NCBI GenBank assembly: GCA_021014325.1
Contig: CM037474.1
Coordinates: 769,001 to 833,000 of the forward strand
From: Plazaster borealis
Taxonomy: Eukaryota; Echinodermata; Asteroidea; Forcipulatida; Labidiasteridae
Reading direction: 5' to 3'
Length of the DNA: 64,000 nt
In this document: piece after piece, positions 59,201 to 64,000 of the stretch
Numbering within the stretch: the first letter of the stretch is position 1
Layout of the letters: each line of letters opens with the position of its first letter
Position numbers and translations under genes: made by a program
Notes under the pieces: model-generated
The model's database searches: none
What the model was told of the DNA's origin: nothing
What the model saw: the letters and a program-made list of their open reading frames with translations, nothing else

Positions 59201-61231
59201 ATCTGGTCAACTGAAGGCAACCAAAAGAGGCAATCCAAAGTTGTCTCGAGCTTTCATGAATGTCCACTGTCATTCAGTTTCGAAACGTTTTGCAGAAAAA
59301 GATATCAAGTGGTTAAGAGAAGTGTTCTGAGAAGAACCAGCAGTGAGATAAGTTTGAATATTTTGCTCTTGATGTTTCAATCATTATGATCTTGTTTGTC
59401 TTCAGGAAAACAGAGCATGCTGTTCAAAACGTCAAGACGTAATATCATCACCTCTGGTTCTTTTCAGAACAGCCACTTCTGTCAGTTCAATACATTATTA
59501 CATGGGTGTCTCCTTTATTTCTCACTGTCTGCACCGCGGAAAGTTTCAAATCGTACAGGAAGTTTGTCCGGTCAATTTCAACAAAAAATCGTTCATTTTA
59601 TCTTATTCAATTTCCGTTTGAAAACGAATGCACCGTCACATCAGCTTTTTAATAGTCAAAATGAGTTATTCAATTTCATCAGTTTAGCATTCACTGGTCA
59701 AATGAGGACATTCATATTCATTTGGTCGCAAAGATCATTCAATTTCACAAAAGCCAGTAGCAAGAGGCTGATGGTCAACCAATCTATGTCATCAACTGTG
59801 GTAGTAGAAATTCAACTGATGTATCGTGAAAATGTAGTCTTGAATGCCTACAGTATATAAATGAATAAGAATAACTGAAACGAACCTGAATGATAAGAAG
59901 GATTTCATGTGTGCACGAAAACGGAATTGATTGCATAAGTAGCTAAAAAGAAACCCTAGTTTGATTGAATTTGGGTAAATTGTGTGAATTTGAATTAGTG
60001 TCGCGCTTTAAAAAATAAAATAAAAAAGCTCGAACGGAGGCTATATTTTTCTATGAAATCACATCTTGGATAGTTCCAAAAGTGCAAATCTTATAACTTT
60101 AAAATTTCCTGAACTTACTTTGATACTAGTAAATTATCAGGCAAATCAACCCCTCTACCCCCTTAACAATGAGTCCCCTTACACCCATGCCTATTTGATT
60201 CTTTTCCCAGTCAACCCTCAAACCAAGTAGGCAGCGGTCAAGTGCATACAAGTTTGTTGATGTCCCCGCCCCTAACATCAGTTGACCAAATGATTGGTTT
60301 TTCTATAAGTCATTTTTTTTCTATCGGGCGATCGGTAGCTCGCCATGGCAGCTTCGCTGTTCTAGTTGAAGTGCATTTTGTTGTGCCTGTAAAATTTAAA
60401 GGTTAACAGGTTGTTTTTATCGTGGTTGTATTTTCAGGTATGGTGAACCCAGTTGTAGTTGGTGTTGTAGGCATTGGTCATATGCCGGGCATTACAGAGC
60501 AATGGAATAAACCTGCAACATTAGAAGAAATCAAAGAGCTTATGCGGTGAGATTTAGAATGCTTTTTTTGCTGGGTTTAACTTCTTCTGAGGAAGAACCC
60601 TATCCTTAAAAAAAAACCATACTGAAAACATACAAATGGCAAATTATCTGCAGATTATCTTATTTAAAAAAAAGTAAATTTTAGCCTAGTTGCGGCGCTG
60701 AAAAGCCAAAATGCATAATACTAAAATAATAATAATAATAAAACAGCATTTAAAGACGCTCTACTTAGTAAACTAAATCACAGCGCTTACATAATCATTA
60801 AGTACATGAAAATAAATAAATTAAATGACAAATTAAATGAAATGAAAGCCACCTTTAATACAATAAATTGATTAATGTTGAAATAGATAGGTTTTGATAA
60901 TTTTCTTGAATTTGTCGGTTGATTTGGCATTTTGGATTGAAAGTGGTAGACTGTTCCACTCCTTTGCTGCAGTGACTGTGAAGGTTCTGTCACCAGCCTT
61001 GTTGTGGGTGCGTGGGAAAGTCAGTCGGAAAGGGTTAGAGCTGGACCGTAGGTTTGGTCTTGAAGGAACATAACTAGACCAATGTATTCCTTATTCTTCC
61101 ACAGTGTTCCCCCACCGTCTATGTCAGGGCGTATACTACGCTGGAGTTTAAGGGCCTCATTGATAGGTGTTCTGGCCTTGGGATGCTACAAGTGCATCAA
61201 GTGGAGTGGTGTTGCAGATAGCTTGTGGTAG
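38604..61231 (+). CDS. TRABD: TraB domain-containing protein (eight exons, complete)
   Basis: Exons: 38604-38682, 43459-44192, 46401-46541, 48004-48114, 49540-49679, 58656-58825, 60438-60546, 61105-61231. All splice phases agree, giving 536 residues. The first ~245 residues are strongly acidic, rich in D, E, S and N, and probably disordered. The TraB domain follows: YLVGTAHFS (H260), VVMVELC (E284), LLLHMSAHL, LGDRPIQ (367-370), VSERDVFL, and GIGHMPG (470-476, H473). A C-terminal hydrophobic stretch (~512-525) after VPPPSMSGR could be a tail anchor, as in the vertebrate protein. Vertebrate TRABD is ~376 residues, so the acidic N-terminus is the main difference. The family is related to bacterial TraB and Tiki hydrolase-like folds; the cellular role is poorly known and a mitochondrial/outer-membrane location is reported for relatives. 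The start was chosen at the ATG whose exon phase fits exon 2. Intron 5 carries a whole Harbinger element, intron 3 a LINE relic and a MITE. Confidence 0.92.
40789..41148 (+). mobile_element. TTAA-flanked MITE, family D
   Basis: TTAA both sides, ends AGGGTGTGTACAACATTGG and CCAATGTTGTACACACCCT. It shares CCCAACATATACATGAAATA and AACAAACCTGTGAAAGTT with family A. Near the centre is a perfect 20-bp palindrome built around TTTATCCTGCAGGATAAA (40972-40991). Lies in TRABD intron 1. Confidence 0.8.
41180..41772 (+). mobile_element. TIR element ~590 bp in TRABD intron 1
   Basis: At least 35 bp of perfect terminal inverted repeat: left TAAGGCCAAGTAAAATAAAT with AACATGTTGCTCGTCC, right the reverse complement. 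The flank suggests a TA duplication. The interior has a long A run at 41270-41295 and CpG-rich GGCGGCCGC, but no coding frame. Confidence 0.8.
42360..43345. repeat. Dispersed repeats in TRABD intron 1
   Basis: 42377-42395 and 42493-42511 share ATATCACATGTGG. 43133-43345 (GATTCCAGCTTACCATGGG, CAATTATCGGCCGTGG, CAGGGTTTCAATGTGACAAC) matches the reverse complement of 50090-50268, a second copy in intron 5 that ends at the Harbinger element. No gene recognised. Confidence 0.55.
45206..45500 (+). repeat. tRNA-derived SINE in TRABD intron 2
   Basis: Head type 1 (GTGGCCGTGCAGTCAAGTGC, B box GGGTTCAAGTCCCAG) with the body CTTAAGCAAGACACTTACAT and TGTAATGCACGTAAAAGAAC. The order matches the 18.4-kb copy. 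Confidence 0.75.
45644..45790 (+). repeat. ~54-bp tandem repeat, about 2.5 units
   Basis: Repeats of CTAACTGCATCAAAATGCAA and CACAGTTGAAATGAAAGCC. Similar CTGCTAA/TGCAAC words continue to about 45945 in weaker form. Not coding. Confidence 0.7.
46541..46797 (+). repeat. ~128-bp tandem duplication at the TRABD exon 3 splice donor
   Basis: GGTATTAATAGGTAGCTAGG through AAGGCACTGAACATG appears twice, head to tail, differing by a couple of single-base indels. The first unit begins at the exon 3/intron 3 border and so contains the working donor GTATTA. The second carries a copy of the same donor-like sequence. The right part of each unit contains the first ~26 bp of a family A MITE, so the duplication came after that insertion. 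Confidence 0.85.
46774..47270 (+). mobile_element. TTAA-flanked MITE, family A (copy h), with nested insertion
   Basis: Left TTAA and AGGCACTGAACATGTTTGG end, central CTTCTTGCAAGAAG palindrome intact, right end CCAAACGTGTACGATACC with no clean TTAA. A 124-bp element interrupts it at 47108-47231. Confidence 0.8.
47108..47231 (+). mobile_element. 124-bp TA-flanked MITE nested in a TTAA MITE
   Basis: Left end GACTGTGTAAGTCTCGTGCG, inverted right end CGCGCGAGACTTGCACGGTC, TA on both sides. Comparison with copy d (CTAATATTTGTTTTGAG) shows the undisturbed target. TA duplication suggests Tc1/mariner-like mobilisation. No coding content. Confidence 0.8.
47534..47890 (+). mobile_element. LINE C-terminal relic in TRABD intron 3
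   Basis: An open stretch reads RIDRLVRKVGRMTG and, further on, HPLHCNLTGHITPRSS, then after a stop RLRAARTNHHLQS. This is the conserved end of Rex1/CR1-like reverse-transcriptase ORFs. It is homologous in layout to the end of the 24-kb LINE (HPLYHHFCFMRSGKR) but clearly a different copy. Confidence 0.75.
48221..48800 (+). repeat. tRNA-derived SINE split by a TTAA MITE
   Basis: The left part, with GTCGTAGCCGAGGAGTCAAG and ACACTTGTGTCC, is joined after the MITE to GCAAGACACTTGACC and TGTAATGCACGCAAAAGAAC. Removing 48311-48682 plus one TTAA restores the sequence order seen uninterrupted at 18.5 kb. Confidence 0.85.
48311..48686 (-). mobile_element. TTAA-flanked MITE, family A (copy i) inside a SINE
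   Basis: Exact TTAA on both sides, ends AGGCATCGTACACGTTTGG and CCAAACGTGTACGATGCCT. Its central palindrome is ACTTCTAGCTAGAAG instead of CTTCTTGCAAGAAG, so the palindrome core has changed on both arms together. Confidence 0.9.
50601..53318 (+). CDS. Harbinger transposase (HARBI1-like nuclease), four exons
   Basis: DDE-type transposase that cuts and joins the element ends. Exons: 50601-50821, 51671-52186, 52610-52715, 52899-53318, giving 420 residues. A helix-turn-helix-like stretch (FRTLATLFGVGRATACKIL) precedes the catalytic core. Catalytic acids visible: D213 in GAIDGTHIP, D298 in GDPAYPL, E336 in VIECAFGRLKGRW; also GWAGSVHDVR and the conserved end AACCILHNVCEELND. The 5' part is rich in arginine. 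The exon 2/3 junction is the weak point: the stronger donor at 52183 breaks frame, while GTACAC at 52187 keeps it and gives a segment about three residues shorter than usual. Domesticated HARBI1 in vertebrates is similar in length (~350). The TIRs and the neighbouring Myb gene show that this is a transposon gene, not a host one. Confidence 0.85.
53340..55320. repeat. Harbinger internal region with two tandem duplications
   Basis: Between the 3' ends of the two convergent genes, two separate blocks are duplicated in tandem: 53565-53920 with 53940-54190 (CAAGTCCGATATACTTGTAT, AGGCTTTGAATTAAAAGATT), and 54425-54790 with 54806-55170 (TCTAATCTAAAGTCTAAAAC, CAGTACAATAGAAGTTGAG). The copies have drifted by several percent. 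AATAAA words at 53634 and 53687 could end the transposase transcript. Confidence 0.8.
53381..53441 (-). pseudogene. Inverted fragment of the transposase last exon
   Basis: On the minus strand this reads CILHKVCEELNDDFDSQWN, nearly the same as CILHNVCEELNDDFNPQWN encoded on the plus strand at 53157-53213. The two lie ~170 bp apart in opposite orientation, so a transcript running through the 3' end would hold a ~57-nt imperfect hairpin. It looks like a partial inverted duplication from a related element. Confidence 0.85.
55321..57720 (-). CDS. Harbinger Myb/trihelix-like accessory protein, four exons
   Basis: Exons on the minus strand: 57720-57375, 56710-56456, 56212-56135, 55712-55321; phases agree and give 356 residues. 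Residues ~23-105 form a Myb/trihelix-like domain (KLWSDEELGTFLDIW, FDRTTKEIKNKIKNLKRDY). Then comes an acidic stretch (DDDEEDEATADES), a basic serine-rich segment and KRPRKASKKTR, likely nuclear localisation signals. A coiled-coil-like region rich in E, Q and W (EEMRKQEQEDWEWEKQW) and a polar Q/H/N tail follow. In Harbinger elements the Myb-like partner binds subterminal DNA and helps bring the transposase into the nucleus and to the ends. This one is convergent with the transposase gene and starts ~480 bp from the right terminus. No breaks are seen. Confidence 0.8.
57960..58200 (+). promoter_or_regulatory. Right subterminal repeat cluster of the Harbinger element
   Basis: At least six GATCGCCC/GGGCGATC words and three GTTCCCACT/AGTGGGAAC words lie within 240 bp of the right end. 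The left end has two GCGTTCCCACT copies (50273, 50348) but few GATCGCCC words. These are good candidates for binding sites of the transposase or the Myb-like protein and may also act as the promoter of the minus-strand gene. Confidence 0.55.
58260..59330 (+). repeat. Two diverged direct copies of a dispersed repeat around TRABD exon 6
   Basis: 58270-58580 and 58985-59330 share GTACAACAGGACAAAGGT-like, CACAATAACCCC, GGTAGGTACATGCCTGTGTA and AAGTGGTTAA blocks in the same order. Exon 6 (58656-58825) lies between them. The open frame 59396-59860 shows no domain that I know. Confidence 0.55.
60066..60365 (+). repeat. Dispersed repeat, uninterrupted partner of 34180-34955
   Basis: Contains GGATAGTTCCAAAAGTGCAA, CCCTTACACCCATGCCTATT, AAGTGCATACAAGTTTGTTG and TCTATCGGGCGATCGGTAGC. 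It lacks the ~450-bp Penelope-like insert seen in the 34-kb copy. Confidence 0.7.
60620..61100 (-). repeat. AT-rich dispersed repeat in TRABD intron 7
   Basis: A TAA microsatellite at about 60728 and AT-rich sequence, then a moderately GC-rich segment with GGTAGACTGTTCCACTCC and GTGACTGTGAAGGTTCTGTC, wording common to old SINE/LINE tails in marine animals. No second copy in the window, so this is tentative. Confidence 0.3.
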
Positions 61232-62142
61232 TCAGGAATTCCATCAAGGTAATCACTAAGCAATTGTTACACTAAGCAGTTGTTACAGCCAGATGTGTCC
61301 AGAGTGTATGAAATTAATACCGAAGAGAACTTGACTTGGGAAAGAAATCCATCAAGCTAATTATATAAGATGCAAAGTCCGTTTTTTGCCGATTCGCACA
61401 ACAAATTTGGATGATAATTTTAAATAGCTATTTTTATAGATTCAAGAAAGTTATGTTAGCTTTCATTAAGGTTTTGCAAGATCCAATTTGCCAATGGTGG
61501 TGGTTAGTTAAAAACTAAAAATGAATTATTGTCCATCAGCCATGTACATACACTTTGGCATGTCACATGTATTTTGTGCATTGTCCGTGGCGTGTTCGAA
61601 AGTTTTTGTATGTTTTTCATTTTTAAACAGCATCATCTGTCAAAATTTGTTTGTTCAGAGATAAAAGTTCTTTAAAAACTTCTTTCGGCTAAAATCGGGC
61701 CATGCAACTTTAAGCAAGATGTGACAAGAAGGTATGACATTAAGATTCAAAAACTACTTTTCTGGAATGCTTTCTGGCTGTCGGGATATAGCGATCGTGA
61801 TATTGTTCCCAACGTGTTGAAACTCCATTTTTGACACATTACATCATCTTTTATTAAGTTTATTTCACTTTTTGAATTATAAATCATTATTTGCTTATTG
61901 GTTAATATCTCGTGACTATACAAATATTGCTTTTGAACTATGAAATGTCTGATTTCAGTAAAATTACACACAAACATTTGGCAGCTTTGGAATTGGAAGT
62001 AGTGCATCAGACAAGCACATGTGTGATGCAATGACTTATCAACAGAAGAGGTCATCATCTCTTCTTAAACTCAGAGAAAAATAATTGTTCAGTGATTAAT
62101 ATTCAAAAAGGTTGTTTGGCTTCTGACTGGCACCCCCCGAAC

Positions 62143-63160
62143 AAAGATATTGACAAAATAGGGAGACAGCCAACATTAAGGCTAGATAGCTCAGTTGGTA
62201 GAGCGCCGATTCGTTAAATCGGAGGTCACAGGTTCAAGTCCTGCTCCAGTAACTTTTTCTTTGCTCAACCCCAAATTATTACAAATTTACCCAGTCAGTT
62301 TCCGTGGTGGTTAAGTACTTGATTGATATTAAATTAAACTAATATTTAGGTGTATGGTGTTGCTGCATGTTGAATAGCATGCATTTTAAATCTTCAGAAA
62401 ATAGATAATTATTATTTCATATTTATATTTGACTCTTTAATTTAAAAAAGTGTTTATGTATAATCTTTTCTCTTGTACATGTAAATGTAATAGTTGTTTT
62501 GGAGTTCCATCAACTTTAAAGGTTGGGACATAGATTGGTTTTTGTCACCATGATGCTGATTTATCGGCAAAATTTAAAAGTAAGATACAATAAAAGTTAC
62601 ATGTACAAGTTTCAGCTGAATACAGTGTCTATTTTTGCTGAGAAAACAGCAAAAAACTCACAGCATTTTCACAAAAACATTGAATCCGTCCACATTTAGC
62701 GAGGTGACAGTAGGTACAAACAGCATGTCTTGCCGCAGCATTCGTGAACGAACACCAACCCTCAGAAATTTGAGAAACAGTTCATGCATGAATCGTTTCT
62801 CAATTTTTCCACTAAAGTGGTTACCCTGAACAAAGATTTTGACAAAATAGGGAGACCACCAACATTAGGGCTAGATAGCTCAGTTGGTCGAGCACTGACA
62901 CGTCAATCCAAAGGTCGTAGGTTCAAATCCTGTTCCAAGTCGGTTTCCCATGTAGTTTATTACAAGTTGAATGGCTTCTGACTGGTAACCCCCAAAAAAG
63001 ATATTGACAAAATAGGGAGACGGCCAACATTAGGTCTAGATATTTCAGTTGGTATAGCTTTGACACATTAATCCAGAGGTCGCAGGTTTGAATCCCGTTC
63101 TAGTCTATATTTCTTTGTTCAACTCAACATTGAACTGAAATTTACCCAGTCAGTTTCCCT
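62143..63160 (+). repeat. Cluster of three tRNA-headed SINE units
   Basis: Units at 62143-62290, 62827-62970 and 62990-63160 each have the leader AAAGATATTGACAAAATAGG, a GAGAC(C/G)GCCAACATTAGG linker, a tRNA-like head (TAGCTCAGTTGGTAGAGC) and a B box (CAGGTTCAAGTCCTG and variants). All lie in the same orientation. The first is best conserved, but position 33 of its anticodon loop is C and the acceptor stem does not pair, so I do not call a tRNA gene. Confidence 0.75.
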
Positions 63161-63253
63161 TCTGGTTATTATTCCAAATTTCAAGTGAACTGTAGAAATT
63201 ACCACACATTTTGTTAAGTATGATTTGAAACTTTGCATGGTGGGAATACGATA

Positions 63254-63426
63254 TGGAAAGGTTTGCGGTGACACCATGTACATGTAATAATCTCTCTATG
63301 TGAGTGGACGATCAGAGCATACTGATCGAAACGTCGAGTTGAAAAACCAACGGTTCTTTTCAGAACCACCCCCAACTCACATAGAGAGATTATTACATGT
63401 ACATGGTGTCACCGCAAACCTTTCCA
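63254..63426 (+). mobile_element. Perfect 52-bp inverted repeat around a hammerhead-like relic
   Basis: Arms 63254-63305 and 63375-63426 are perfect reverse complements (TGGAAAGGTTTGCGGTGACA at the outer end). The 69-nt spacer reads GGACGATCAGAGCATACTGA and TCGAAACGTCGAGTT, the stem II, GAAA core and cleavage-site part of a Penelope-type hammerhead. It also holds the hairpin GGTTCTTTTCAGAACC also seen in the 14- and 34-kb fragments. The CUGANGA box is degenerate (TGGACGA). The left arm resembles the outer part of the 34.25-kb fragment. Confidence 0.8.
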
Positions 63427-64000
63427 TAACACATTTTGTTTATAATACAATGCGAGACAATCACGTTGTGTCACACGCACAGAAAAATGAAAATATTAAC
63501 AACACTGAGAGTAAAAATCAATGTTTGATAGGTCACAATATCTGTTTCTTGAATATGCTCCAATTTTGACAAATGGTTTTTGGTCCAGGCTTTTAGAGCA
63601 AGGGGTGTTTGGGTGTCGCCCAATCACCCTATTAAATAGAGCTATATTTGTGGTGAGTTGAGCAATATTGACACATAGGTTTGCAGTTTGCAATGAATTG
63701 AGATGCCCTGTTGAAAAGTTAGGCTAAAATCTGCCAGGCTTTGCGACAAAATTCCTCAAGAACTTGAATGGAACCTAACACGTTGGAAAGAAATGTTTTA
63801 AATATTTTCTGCTTTGCTTTCATTAGATATTATCCATTTTTAAGGTTGGTATTTTTGTGATAAATTGGGATTAAAATGAGATTTTTAATTTTTTTTTTAG
63901 CAACTTACACTTACCAATGGCGGATTTTTTCGTGCAATACCTTACATAAAAGCTTACAACTTTCTTGAATCTGTAAAAACAGCTATATAAAATTTAAATC

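Noticed and set aside
62180..62252. tRNA-like sequence with TAGCTCAGTTGGTAGAGC and a GTT-type anticodon
   Set aside because: The acceptor stem does not pair, position 33 is C instead of T, and the same leader and tail occur in other copies, so it is a SINE head.

Overview
This is eukaryotic, intron-rich nuclear DNA from an animal. The genes have long introns with GT...AG borders, and the gaps are packed with mobile-element relics. The mixture (CYP2-type P450, SUR-like ABCC gene, TraB-domain gene, Penelope-like and Harbinger elements, tRNA-derived SINEs, TTAA-flanked MITEs) fits a marine invertebrate deuterostome, with an echinoderm such as a sea star as my best guess. The species call is inference and cannot be settled from the window alone. 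Layout: (1) 1-7.1 kb, repeats only, including a fold-back element with GGCTAC hexamer ends and a variant telomere-like array. (2) 7157-12911 (+), a complete six-exon cytochrome P450 of the CYP2 type, 500 codons, all splice phases agreeing. (3) 17.2-32.1 kb (+), a SUR/ABCC8-9-like ABC transporter that I read as a pseudogene. Recognisable exons for part of TMD1, NBD1 and the C-terminal half of NBD2 remain, but the end of TMD1, all of TMD2 and the NBD2 Walker A region are absent. A LINE fragment sits in the place of the last two, and several exons carry frame breaks. A 29-bp minisatellite of about 45 units lies in one of its introns. (4) 32-38.6 kb, satellite and mobile-element debris, including a Penelope-like fragment with a hammerhead-ribozyme-like motif. 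(5) 38604-61231 (+), a complete eight-exon TRABD (TraB domain) gene, 536 codons. Its 9-kb intron 5 carries a 7.9-kb Harbinger element with two convergent genes that look intact: a DDE transposase (+) and a Myb/trihelix-like accessory protein (-). (6) 61.2-64 kb, tRNA-derived SINEs and a perfect 52-bp inverted repeat around a second, degenerate hammerhead-like sequence. The host genes do not form a pathway; they are neighbours. The two Harbinger genes are expected to work together, one binding DNA and assisting, the other cutting and joining. The P450 and TRABD genes keep open frames over fourteen exons, which argues that the breaks in the ABCC gene are real decay rather than general sequence error. 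The most distinctive non-gene signal is a set of related TTAA-flanked MITE families that share an internal core but each carry a different palindrome near the centre.
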